From Erysipelothrix sp. (GTDB lineage: Bacteria > Bacillota_I > Bacilli_A > Erysipelotrichales > Erysipelotrichaceae), in the NCBI GenBank assembly GCA_018335655.1, contig JAGXRX010000007.1, forward strand, positions 1 through 64,000: DNA of 64,000 nt, read 5' to 3'. The notes under the pieces are model-generated. The model had not been told where the DNA came from. It ran no database searches and was given only the letters and a program-made list of their open reading frames with translations. Numbering within the stretch: position 1 is the first letter of the stretch; the number at the start of each line of letters is the position of its first letter. The position numbers were made by a program, and so were the translations under genes. Below are positions 9,468 to 17,163 of the stretch, in pieces.

Positions 9468-10013
9468 ATGAACTGGCTCGAAGAAGTACAAATAAGAATT
9501 AAAAGAAAAAACCAGCTTTTGTTTTCGAAAGATAGTCTTTTTTTAGATGACTTAAATCAGTTGATAAAACAGCAAAATCACCGAACCTTAGTCTTGTGGG
9601 CTTTAGAGTTAGCCAATGAAGCAGTTCAAATATTGGCTCAGCGATTTCCTAGTGAACATCGACTTGAGTTAGCAGTTCATTTATCTAGAGATTGGGCATT
9701 AGGTAAAGCAAACATGACTTTAGCACGACACGCAATTTTGCAAGCTCATGCAGTGGCAAAAGATCTTGATTCTCTTGAAGATATTGCAATGTGTCATGCG
9801 ATTGGACAAGCATGTAGTGTTGTTCATACAAGCAAACATGCGCTTGGGTTCCCAATATATGAGTTAACAGCAATCATTAGACGTCATGGAATCCCTGAAT
9901 GTGAGAAGGCTGTCGAAGATCGAAAGCAATACTACATGGATAGAATTAATTACTGGAGTCATCACTATAATGATGATAACTATCATTGGGCAGATTTCAT
10001 GAAGAAGATTTGA
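9468..10013 (+). CDS. Putative immunity protein, Imm5-like family
   Basis: The 181-residue soluble, helical protein resembles proteins annotated as putative immunity protein. The shared features are the ARHAILQAHAVAK stretch and the IGQACSVVHTSKHALGFPIYEL stretch (about 110-135). Such proteins also occur far from toxin genes, and no toxin is visible here, so the immunity label is a family name and not a demonstrated role. The ribosome site is weak (AAGAAAAAA before the ATG). It stands alone between the SGNH hydrolase and a GNAT gene. Confidence 0.6.
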   Translation: MNWLEEVQIRIKRKNQLLFSKDSLFLDDLNQLIKQQNHRTLVLWALELANEAVQILAQRFPSEHRLELAVHLSRDWALGKANMTLARHAILQAHAVAKDLDSLEDIAMCHAIGQACSVVHTSKHALGFPIYELTAIIRRHGIPECEKAVEDRKQYYMDRINYWSHHYNDDNYHWADFMKKI

Positions 10014-10113
10014 AGTTGTATTAAAGCTTTATTCTTTAATGAATACAAAGCCAAGCGTGAGTAAACTATACTTCATTGATATAATGACATATGGATGATG
10101 AGGGAGGAATAAT

Positions 10114-10497
10114 ATGAACATTGAAAAGTATTGTAAAGATGATGAGTCACTTCTTTTTGATCTTCTCGTTGATGAGGGAGATGAGTGGAGTGATTATCAT
10201 GGAGCACAAGGACGTGATCACTACATTAAGGCTTTAGAGTCTAGTTTAGTCTATGTTGCCAAGGATGAAACAGGTATTTGTGGCTATATAAGATGTCGAG
10301 AAGACAATGGTTTTGGAATCTACGTTTATGATTTACTTGTAAGAAGATCACATAGAGGTAAGAAAATTGGTAAGTTACTCATTGAAAGATTAAGTAAAGA
10401 CTTCCCAGAACAACTAATCTATGTGATGAGCGATGTTGATCCATATTATGAAAAACTTGGATATCAAAAAATAGGCTCAATATTTGAAATAAAGTAA
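10114..10497 (+). CDS. GNAT family N-acetyltransferase
   Basis: The 127-residue protein has the GNAT fold signature: a central YVYDLLVRRSHRGKKIGKLL segment containing the acetyl-CoA pyrophosphate loop (R-x-x-G-K/R-x-I/L-G) and the C-terminal DPYYEKLGYQKIG segment. It transfers an acetyl group from acetyl-CoA to an unknown small molecule or protein amine. GAGGGAGG lies before the ATG. Single gene. Confidence 0.85.
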   Translation: MNIEKYCKDDESLLFDLLVDEGDEWSDYHGAQGRDHYIKALESSLVYVAKDETGICGYIRCREDNGFGIYVYDLLVRRSHRGKKIGKLLIERLSKDFPEQLIYVMSDVDPYYEKLGYQKIGSIFEIK

Positions 10498-10623
10498 TCA
10501 ACATGATTAATAATGAATGCATGATGTTTAAAGTAATACTCTTATCACTAAGACACTATCTCATTGAAACTTCATTAGGCACATATGTGTTTATGTAATA
10601 TAATATGCAAAAGGAGTTTCACC

Positions 10624-10932
10624 ATGAAATACTCAATTAATGGTTACATTACTGCTACGACTGGAAAACGTGAAGAACTACTTAAATATTTACTTGAAGC
10701 TGCAAATGAAATGAAGAATCTTGATAATTGCCAATGCTATATTGTTGGCACCAACGATGAAGAAAGCGATAATGTTTATGTTTTTGAAGTGTGGGACAAT
10801 GAAGAAGCTCACAAAGCTTCTTTAACATTACCAGTATTTCAGACCTTAATTCAAAAAGCGAAACCCATTATTGCGGGACTAAAATCGTATCCTCCATTGA
10901 AAATTCATGGTGGTAAGGGAATCACTAACTAA
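10624..10932 (+). CDS. Antibiotic biosynthesis monooxygenase (ABM/YgiN) domain protein
   Basis: I chose the ATG at 10624, which follows AAAAGGAG. The 102-residue protein is a single ferredoxin-like ABM domain: an N-terminal strand (INGYITATTGKREEL), the central YIVGTNDEE strand, VFEVWDNEEAHKAS (the family's E-x-W-x-x-x-x-A-H motif) and PVFQTL. Relatives are small dimeric quinol or heme monooxygenases. The true substrate is unknown. Confidence 0.85.
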   Translation: MKYSINGYITATTGKREELLKYLLEAANEMKNLDNCQCYIVGTNDEESDNVYVFEVWDNEEAHKASLTLPVFQTLIQKAKPIIAGLKSYPPLKIHGGKGITN

Positions 10933-10986
10933 AGAGTTTAATAGAAGTAAATATTGATTTCAACGTGTCTGAAAGGAGCATAGATC

Positions 10987-12120
10987 ATGTTCACCAAAGA
11001 AGAAATGAGAAAACCAATCATTGCAAGTTTAGTTATACTATTTGGTATCATCATGTATCATTTGATTGATAATCTTGGTGAAACAATGGATACTATTGCA
11101 TATATTCTAGGAATATTTTCCCCGATTGTTGGGGGCTTTGTTTTAGCATATCTTCTAAATATTCCAATGAAGACTATTGAGTTAAAACTCTTCAAAAACC
11201 TTAAAGTAAAAACAGGAATAAAAAGAGCATTATCTCTAGTAGCTACATTATTACTAGTGATTGGTTTCATAACTCTATCAATCTATTTTGTTTTACCACA
11301 ACTCATCAATAGCATACAACAGTTGCAATTTGAAGCAACAACAGATTACTTCAAAGGTTTAGAAACGTACTTTAAAGAGAAGGTCGTTCAATTTAATTTA
11401 TCTGATGATATTGTAAATCAAATTCTAGCAATCTGGACTTCAATTGTTAATGGTGCAACTAATTTCATTCTAAGTATCGCAGATCAAGCACTCAATGTGT
11501 TTGGAGGCCTTATTACTGTAGTGTTTAACACAATCATTAGTATGGTATTAGGAATCTATATATTACTCAGTAAAGAAAGACTTTTTAGTACTTTTAAGAA
11601 AGTATTCTATGCATTCACACCTAAAAAGTTTTGTGATCAATCAACTAAGTACATCCACATAATCAATCATTCATTTGAAAATTTTATTCGAGGGCAAATC
11701 CTTGAAGCATTAATTCTTGGAGTCGTTTGCTACATAGGAATGATAATCTTTAGGTTTGAATATCCTTTAGTTATTAGTTTCCTTATTGGTATAACGAATA
11801 TTATTCCATTGTTTGGGCCATACATTGGTGCAGTACCTTCATTGTTGTTACTAGTTATCGTAAATCCTGTAATTGCACTTTGGTTTATCTTGTTCTTAAT
11901 TGTTTTACAACAAATCGAAAGCAATTTGATTTACCCAAGAGTCGTTGGTTCCAATATGGGAATCTCAGGATTTTGGATTATCTTTGCAGTTGTGGTTGGG
12001 AATAGCTTGTTTGGAATCCTTGGAATCTTACTTGGTATTCCACTACTTTCCTCGTTATACGTTATTGTGAAAGAGATTGCTGAAAGAAGACTTAAAGAGA
12101 AGAATATTGAGATAGTTTGA
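10987..12120 (+). CDS. AI-2E family (UPF0118) transporter
   Basis: The 377-residue membrane protein has about eight hydrophobic helices and a loop with amphipathic helices (about 110-160). The conserved segments are GFVLAYLLNIP, GQILEALILG, ITNIIPLFGPYIGAVPS and GSNMGISGFWIIFAVVVG. Members of this family (TqsA, YdiK and others) export small molecules or ions, including AI-2 in E. coli and Na+ in some Bacillota. The substrate here is open. GAAAGGAG precedes the ATG. Confidence 0.88.
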   Translation: MFTKEEMRKPIIASLVILFGIIMYHLIDNLGETMDTIAYILGIFSPIVGGFVLAYLLNIPMKTIELKLFKNLKVKTGIKRALSLVATLLLVIGFITLSIYFVLPQLINSIQQLQFEATTDYFKGLETYFKEKVVQFNLSDDIVNQILAIWTSIVNGATNFILSIADQALNVFGGLITVVFNTIISMVLGIYILLSKERLFSTFKKVFYAFTPKKFCDQSTKYIHIINHSFENFIRGQILEALILGVVCYIGMIIFRFEYPLVISFLIGITNIIPLFGPYIGAVPSLLLLVIVNPVIALWFILFLIVLQQIESNLIYPRVVGSNMGISGFWIIFAVVVGNSLFGILGILLGIPLLSSLYVIVKEIAERRLKEKNIEIV

Positions 12121-12324
12121 TTAAAGTTTATACTAAAAGCAAAAACTAATCTTACATAGCACATGAATTAAGTTAGTTAATTTCGATCTACACAAGTTCT
12201 AATGAATGTGTCTTTTGATATGTAATAGTGTGATGTGAAAAGACTTCATAAAAATCTAATTGCTACGATTATATGCCAAATTGGTTATAATCTGATAGTA
12301 ATGATTATAAAGGGGAATGATAGT

Positions 12325-12735
12325 ATGAAAAAAAGGAGAGTACTAATTACAGTATTTGCAGTATTAGTTGGTTTAGTGATATCTGGAGTAGTTTTTATGA
12401 ATTTGATGATAAGTATGGCAGAAGAAGGCTTAGAAAAGATGAATAATATGACACTTTCTGATGTTAATTTGAGTTTGATATCAGATGGTAAATATGAAGG
12501 TAGTTATGAGTCCTTCCCTGTGAAAGTCAAATTGAGAGTCACTGTTTCAAATCATAGGATAACTTTGATTGAATTATTGAAACATGATAATGGACAGGGA
12601 AAAGATGCTGAAAAAATACTAGATCGAATTATTGAAAATCAGACGATTAAAGTTGATGTGATTTCTGGCGCTACCTATAGCAGTAAAGTAATTCAAAAAG
12701 CTGTAGAAGTTGCTTTATTGGGCTCATCTGATTAA
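12325..12735 (+). CDS. Extracytosolic FMN-binding domain protein
   Basis: I chose the ATG at 12325 because AAGGGGA lies just upstream; an earlier in-frame GTG at 12235 has none. The 136-residue protein has one N-terminal membrane helix (about 5-28) and an FMN_bind domain. The motif S-G-A-T117-Y-S-S is the site where ApbE-type flavin transferases attach FMN to Thr. The protein should therefore carry a covalent flavin outside the membrane and pass electrons. An RnfD-like membrane subunit, the usual kind of electron donor, lies 2.8 kb downstream. No apbE is in the window. Confidence 0.88.
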   Translation: MKKRRVLITVFAVLVGLVISGVVFMNLMISMAEEGLEKMNNMTLSDVNLSLISDGKYEGSYESFPVKVKLRVTVSNHRITLIELLKHDNGQGKDAEKILDRIIENQTIKVDVISGATYSSKVIQKAVEVALLGSSD

Positions 12736-12793
12736 AAGATGTTGCATCTTCAAAACATTTATGACAATCATTTAATTAATGGAGACTATTAAA

Positions 12794-13279
12794 ATGAAAT
12801 TCGAAACAAAAAGTATACTTCCGAAGAATATTGATAATGAATATAGAGGCAATAAAGTCTCAAAGTATATGTTTTTGCTTTTTACTTTAGTAACGATTAT
12901 AAGGAGTTTAATTCATATATTTTCTAGCGATGGAGGAGCACAATCAATAGCTACCATTCCATTAGATAGTTATCCATCTGCAGCTGCTGCAACTGTAGTC
13001 TTAATGTTTGCTTTATGGGGATTATCACAACTCTTGATGAGTATTGTATACGTAGTTGTATTCATCAGATATCAATCATTAATACCAGCTATGTATATCC
13101 TCTTAATCATCGAATATACAATGCGTATGGTTGTTGGAATGATGAAACCAATTGTTACTGTAGGGACTGCACCTGGAGGAATAGGGAACTTCATCTTAGT
13201 TCCTCTTTGCATCATTCTTTTTTTGATGTCGATAAAAGTCAGTAAAAAACATATGGAGAATTCAGATGACAAAAGTTGA
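12794..13279 (+). CDS. Four-helix membrane protein, unknown
   Basis: I chose the ATG at 12794 because the GGAG at 12781-12784 serves it; the ATG at 12779 overlaps that site. The 161-residue protein has a polar N-terminus and four hydrophobic helices (about 25-45, 65-90, 95-120 and 130-150). It has no motif I recognise. It overlaps the next membrane-protein gene by 14 bases, so the two are probably translated together and may pair in the membrane. Confidence 0.7.
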   Translation: MKFETKSILPKNIDNEYRGNKVSKYMFLLFTLVTIIRSLIHIFSSDGGAQSIATIPLDSYPSAAAATVVLMFALWGLSQLLMSIVYVVVFIRYQSLIPAMYILLIIEYTMRMVVGMMKPIVTVGTAPGGIGNFILVPLCIILFLMSIKVSKKHMENSDDKS

Positions 13280-13721
13280 AACACAAGTTCCAAGGTTTGT
13301 TTGGATCACACTAATTATTCTTGGATGTATTGATCTAGTTAGAGGATTTATGCATACAGTTCTTCTTGAGTATTCAGCTATTAATATCGCTGGCTTTGAT
13401 CTAACTACCTCAACAGCAACAGAGCAATTAAGATTGCTTGGTACCTTTGGTATATCAAACTGGATCACCGGTGTCCTATTTATTTTGATTGGATTGAAAG
13501 CAAAACATATTTCAATCCATGTCATGGGTCTAATCCCAGTAGCTTATGGTTTTAGTATGCTTGCGATAAGAATGAACTTAGCAAATTATGCACAGTCTCA
13601 AGCTGCATGGGGTGGATTGGCTATGTTAGTACCTTACTTAATTGTTGCAACAATGACTTTCATTGCAGGACTTTTCGTTATGAGGATAAGATCAATGAGT
13701 AAAGTCACTTCAAAAAGATAG
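13266..13721 (+). CDS. Four-helix membrane protein, unknown
   Basis: The 151-residue protein has four predicted membrane helices, the last ending in a basic tail. It shares size and helix layout with the preceding gene, which it overlaps by 14 bases. It could be a diverged relative of that protein, but I see no clear repeat of sequence. Function unknown. The gene lies downstream of the flavin-binding protein, which may or may not be meaningful. Confidence 0.7.
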   Translation: MTKVETQVPRFVWITLIILGCIDLVRGFMHTVLLEYSAINIAGFDLTTSTATEQLRLLGTFGISNWITGVLFILIGLKAKHISIHVMGLIPVAYGFSMLAIRMNLANYAQSQAAWGGLAMLVPYLIVATMTFIAGLFVMRIRSMSKVTSKR

Positions 13722-13801
13722 ACAAGTTTTTGCTTTTAACTTACTTATTTCTTCTTTTTTAATAAAAAACACTAAATTTTATAACTAAATGTAAAAAATA
13801 C

Positions 13802-13831
13802 TTGACATAATGTATAGTATTATGTACTATA
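13802..13831 (+). promoter_or_regulatory. Promoter with overlapping palindrome (candidate operator)
   Basis: TTGACA (13802-13807) and TACTAT (13825-13830) are spaced by 17 bases. A palindrome, TATAGTA-5 bases-TACTATA (13813-13831), covers the spacer and the -10 box. The downstream pair encodes a membrane protein and a small HTH repressor, so autoregulation through this palindrome is likely. Confidence 0.65.
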
Positions 13832-13863
13832 TGTATATAAAACTAAACAAAGGAGATTACATT

Positions 13864-14361
13864 ATGTCATACCAAGAAAAGCGTACAATTTTCACAGTAG
13901 TGTCAGGAATCATTATTCTAGTGGCATATGGTCTATATGCATATGGTAAAGTCCAATCAGGAAATATTGATGTCGAGGATTTAAAATTCTGGGCAAATAC
14001 AATGCTTCTATTTATTGGAATTGGAATTGTTGTTACAATCATCGGTCAAATCGTATTTCACATTCTTATTGCCATTTCAATAGCTGTTAAAGAAAAGGTG
14101 TATAATAATGATACTAGTGATGAGCAAATAGAAAAAACCATTAATAGTGAAATGGTTACTGATGAAATGGATAAACTCATAGAATTAAAATCAATGAGAT
14201 TTGGATTTATCTTTTCAGGAATTGGATTTGTGGCTGGGCTAATATTACTTGCCTTGAATTATTCCCCAGTAATAATGCTAAATATCTTGTACGTATCTTT
14301 CAGTGTTGGATCTCTACTAGAAGGATTTGCTCAGATATTCTATTATAGAAAAGGAATATGA
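13864..14361 (+). CDS. Four-helix membrane protein paired with HTH regulator
   Basis: I chose the ATG at 13864, which follows AAAGGAG; an earlier in-frame ATG at 13810 falls within the promoter. The 165-residue protein has two helices, a charged cytoplasmic loop (about 85-120, rich in Glu and Asp) and two more helices. This layout, with a small XRE/YgzD-type regulator immediately downstream, is common in Bacillota for proteins of unknown function. The next gene starts 4 bases after this stop. Confidence 0.72.
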   Translation: MSYQEKRTIFTVVSGIIILVAYGLYAYGKVQSGNIDVEDLKFWANTMLLFIGIGIVVTIIGQIVFHILIAISIAVKEKVYNNDTSDEQIEKTINSEMVTDEMDKLIELKSMRFGFIFSGIGFVAGLILLALNYSPVIMLNILYVSFSVGSLLEGFAQIFYYRKGI

Positions 14362-14365
14362 TAAC

Positions 14366-14587
14366 GTGAAGAAGCTTAAAATTAAGAATAATATCCGTAC
14401 GCTCAGATTCTTTGCAAATGAGATCACCCAACAACAACTTGCAGAAAAAGTAGGAGCTTCAAGGCAAACGATTGTTGCTGTCGAAGCAGGAAAGTATACT
14501 CCTTCACTAGAATTAGCATTTAGAATTGCTGATGCATTTGGAGTCAAAATTAACGAAGTATTCGAGCACGAAACAGAGGAAAATTAG
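14366..14587 (+). CDS. Small HTH transcriptional regulator (Xre/YgzD-like)
   Basis: I chose the GTG at 14366, with AAGGA upstream; reading from 14327 would put the start inside the preceding gene without a ribosome site. The 73-residue protein is one helix-turn-helix domain: NNIRTLRFF, then QQQLAEKVGASRQTIVAVEAGKYTPSLELAFRIADAFGV, ending in an acidic tail. The family usually represses its own operon. The palindrome at 13813-13831 is the obvious candidate site. Confidence 0.88.
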   Translation: MKKLKIKNNIRTLRFFANEITQQQLAEKVGASRQTIVAVEAGKYTPSLELAFRIADAFGVKINEVFEHETEEN

Positions 14588-14591
14588 TAAA

Positions 14592-15317
14592 ATGAAAGTT
14601 ATTATCACAGGAATGAATGGTACAGTTGCTCCATATATTTATGAAGAACTAATAAGTAAGAATATTGAGGTTGTTATTTGGGATAGAAGCAAAACAGATA
14701 TCACTTCTCAAGAAAGTGTTCATCAGTTCATTCAAGAACACCAACCTGATTTGTTCTTTCATATTGCAACAGGACCATTAGAATGGGTTGAGTACATCGT
14801 ACATTCTACACAAAAGCTTGGGATAAAACTTCTCTTTACAAGTACAGTTTCTGTTTTCTCTGACAAAGGAACTGGTCCATATGATATTTCAAGTATTCCA
14901 AATGCAGAGGATGACTATGGAAGCTACAAAATCCAATGCGAGAAATTCATAGAAAAATTCCATAAAAATGCGGTTATTGTAAGACTAGGTTGGCAAATAG
15001 AAGCTAATGCACGTCCAAACAATATGTTTCATTCACTTTCAAAACAGCAAGCTTCAAAAGGCTTTATTGAGGCAAGTTCACGTTGGTATCCATCATGCAG
15101 TTTCCTGACTGATACTGCGAAAACGGTTGTATATTGCGCACTAAACTTTTCACCTGGTATCTATATGGCAAATTCAAACACAAAATATTCATTCTTTGAA
15201 ATCGTTAGTCATCTTAAAGAAAAATATAAAACTGATTGGATTGTAAAAGAAACTACTTCACTAGAGCGCGATGATCGAATGATCGATAATCGTGTTGAAA
15301 TTGGAGAATTATTCTAA
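14592..15317 (+). CDS. RmlD-like NAD(P)-dependent sugar-nucleotide reductase/epimerase
   Basis: I chose the ATG at 14592, 4 bases after the HTH gene's stop, with GAGGA before it. The 241-residue protein has an N-terminal Rossmann loop (VIITGMNGTVAPY, a G-x-x-G-x-x form), FTSTVSVFSDKG and YGSYKIQCEKF, where Y-x-x-x-K is the catalytic pair of extended short-chain dehydrogenases. It is shorter than the usual 280-300 residues of RmlD. There is no rhamnose cluster nearby, so the exact substrate is open. Confidence 0.75.
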   Translation: MKVIITGMNGTVAPYIYEELISKNIEVVIWDRSKTDITSQESVHQFIQEHQPDLFFHIATGPLEWVEYIVHSTQKLGIKLLFTSTVSVFSDKGTGPYDISSIPNAEDDYGSYKIQCEKFIEKFHKNAVIVRLGWQIEANARPNNMFHSLSKQQASKGFIEASSRWYPSCSFLTDTAKTVVYCALNFSPGIYMANSNTKYSFFEIVSHLKEKYKTDWIVKETTSLERDDRMIDNRVEIGELF

Positions 15318-15363
15318 TTTGAATATACAGTCATATTTAAGTTATCAACAAAATGAATTTTCT

Positions 15364-15389
15364 ATAGGCACTAAAAATGCCTATTTTTT
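15364..15389 (+). terminator. Intrinsic terminator
   Basis: A 7-bp stem (ATAGGCA with TGCCTAT) is followed by T-rich sequence, ending the operon with the HTH gene. Confidence 0.85.
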
Positions 15390-15414
15390 ATGAATATTTT
15401 AAGCAACAATGCAT

Positions 15415-15440
15415 CAATATTGAAAACAATATTGTATAAT
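15415..15440 (+). promoter_or_regulatory. Palindromic repeats adjoining a -10 box upstream of the RnfD-like gene
   Basis: Two copies of the self-complementary octamer CAATATTG (15415-15422 and 15427-15434), 4 bases apart, abut TATAAT (15435-15440). No good -35 box is seen, which suggests control by a regulator binding the repeat. The regulator is unknown. Confidence 0.5.
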
Positions 15441-15573
15441 AACCATGGACATAACATCATTTTTCCTTGTCAACTCAAGATGAGTGCAAAATATTGATAT
15501 TGTGTTAAAATAGGGAATTGAATGAAAGGATTAAAGTAATTGAAGAGATTACTTTAGCTAAACAAAAAACAAT

Positions 15574-16440
15574 ATGATGAAAATTTTTAAAGTCTTGTTA
15601 TTAGCACTTTTACCAGCCACATTATTATCTATCTTTTTCTTCAGAGAAAAAGCAGTTTTACTGATAATTGTTGGGGTTGGTGTTTCGGTTGCTTCAGAAG
15701 CACTTTTCCAATTCATCTTTAAAAGAAAATACACTTATAAAGATGGAGGAGCAATTGTTACAGGATTACTTTTAGCTTTATCAGTCTCACCCTCAACTCC
15801 ACTTTATGTCTTAGCAGCTGCAAGTGCAGTTGCAATTATTCTAGGAAAACAAGTTTTTGGAGGATTTCCAAAGAACTTATTCAATCCAACACTACTTGGT
15901 CGTCTTTTCATTGTCCTTGCTTTCCCAACAGCCTTAAAACCTTGGCTAAGTCCTATTGATATGGTTGCTACTGCAACGCCACTTCAAATTTTTAGAGAAA
16001 CAGGTGTAATGACTCCTATATGGGATCTCTTTATTGGAAATATTGGAGGTAGTATCGGAGAAGTATCAGCGTTAGCATTACTTCTTGGAGCATCATACTT
16101 ATTCTATAAGAAATTTGCTAACTGGCGTATTCCTGTTGGTATATTAGCAACCGTTGCTGTGATTGCTGTATTAGTTGGTCAAAATCCATTCTTCCACATA
16201 TTCTCTGGAAGTTTAATACTAGCATCAGTATTTATGGCCACAGATCCTGCAACTTCACCAAAGTCAGATAATGGTCGATGGATCTTCGCAATTTCAATTG
16301 GGATTATCGTCATGGTCATTCGTTTATGGGGTTGGGTTCCAGAAGGAACTACATTTGCAATACTTGGTATGAACTATTTAGTACCATTTATTAATACTGA
16401 GATGGATCGTTTAAAAGCAGAAAAAACAAAGAAGGCGTAA
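15574..16440 (+). CDS. RnfD/NqrB-like electron transport subunit
   Basis: The 288-residue protein has about nine hydrophobic helices. It carries the RnfD/NqrB segments LLALLPATL near the start, GGAIVTGLLLALSVSP, GKQVFGGFPKNLFNPTLLGR and MATDPATSP. The flavinylation site of RnfD/NqrB (SGAT-PL) appears as A-T-A-T135-PL, keeping the acceptor Thr. In RNF/NQR complexes this subunit carries covalent FMN in the membrane. None of RnfA, B, C, E or G is adjacent, so it more likely works with a flavinylated partner such as the FMN-binding protein at 12.3 kb. The start has no clear ribosome site, but an in-frame stop 15 bases upstream excludes a longer form. Confidence 0.88.
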   Translation: MMKIFKVLLLALLPATLLSIFFFREKAVLLIIVGVGVSVASEALFQFIFKRKYTYKDGGAIVTGLLLALSVSPSTPLYVLAAASAVAIILGKQVFGGFPKNLFNPTLLGRLFIVLAFPTALKPWLSPIDMVATATPLQIFRETGVMTPIWDLFIGNIGGSIGEVSALALLLGASYLFYKKFANWRIPVGILATVAVIAVLVGQNPFFHIFSGSLILASVFMATDPATSPKSDNGRWIFAISIGIIVMVIRLWGWVPEGTTFAILGMNYLVPFINTEMDRLKAEKTKKA

Positions 16441-16459
16441 TACTAATTACGCTTTTTTT
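16435..16459 (+). terminator. Intrinsic terminator overlapping the RnfD-like stop codon
   Basis: GCGTAAT pairs with ATTACGC around a 4-base loop and a run of seven T follows. The stop codon lies inside the 5' arm. Confidence 0.88.
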
Positions 16460-16514
16460 GTAAAGTAACCTCTGAAGCTTAAAAAGGATGAAATCAAAAG
16501 TTAAGGAGATAAAA

Positions 16515-16955
16515 ATGATTGAACTTCATTTTTCTATAAGTATTGAAGCATCTAAAGAATGTGTTTGGAAAACACTTTGGGATGATAATTCTTTTCGTGA
16601 TTGGGCTAGTATTATCGATGAAGGTACATTTATGCAAGGTATTATGAAAGAAGGTAAGGAAGTCCAATTCATTTCGTCTATCAATGGGTATGGTGTTACT
16701 AGTACTGTTGAAAAGATGATTGAAAATGAATATGTTTTGTTTAAACATCAAACTGATACAATCGATAGTGGTCAAGACACTCGAGAAAGAGAATGGAGTG
16801 GTGGTACTGAGAGTTATTCACTTAATGAGTTAAATGGATTGACCATACTAAATGTTAATATGGATGTTCCATACCATCAAGAAGAAACTTTTGTTAGTTT
16901 AGTACCGCATGCTCTTGAACGAATAAAGGAACTAGCTGAAGAGAAATCTATCTAG
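16515..16955 (+). CDS. SRPBCC/AHSA1-like ligand-binding domain protein
   Basis: I chose the ATG at 16515, which follows TAAGGAGA. The 146-residue protein looks like a START/AHSA1-type beta-grip fold: it begins with paired strands and the SKECVWKTLWDDNSFRDWAS helix region typical of the family, and ends with a long helix (HALERIKELAEEK). Members bind hydrophobic ligands or act as chaperone co-activators. No ligand can be inferred. Confidence 0.78.
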   Translation: MIELHFSISIEASKECVWKTLWDDNSFRDWASIIDEGTFMQGIMKEGKEVQFISSINGYGVTSTVEKMIENEYVLFKHQTDTIDSGQDTREREWSGGTESYSLNELNGLTILNVNMDVPYHQEETFVSLVPHALERIKELAEEKSI

Positions 16956-16969
16956 TCTAATTGAATTAA

Positions 16970-17007
16970 TTAATACCAATACTGTTATCTGTATTGGTAT
17001 TAATTTT
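16970..17007 (+). terminator. Hairpin, probable terminator
   Basis: TTAATACCAATAC pairs with GTATTGGTATTAA (13 bp, 8-base loop). Only a short T-run follows, so termination may be partial. Confidence 0.65.
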
Positions 17008-17163
17008 GATAGGAGTTGAAGATAGTTGAAAAATACCGATTATACTTACTTTATATTCTATTAAAAGATTAAAAAACAAGGTTTGATTTATCTATTGCTT
17101 GTGGCTATAATAGACTAATGCAAGCGATTTCATAATAACAGTCGCTATGAAACCGGTGATACT

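Noticed and set aside
9468-10013. Toxin-immunity module
   Set aside because: The Imm5-like label is a family name only. No polymorphic toxin, secretion gene or repeat lies around it.
16970-17007. Hairpin as operator of the LacI-type fusion protein
   Set aside because: The fusion has no DNA-binding domain, and the hairpin sits right after a stop codon, so a terminator is the simpler reading.
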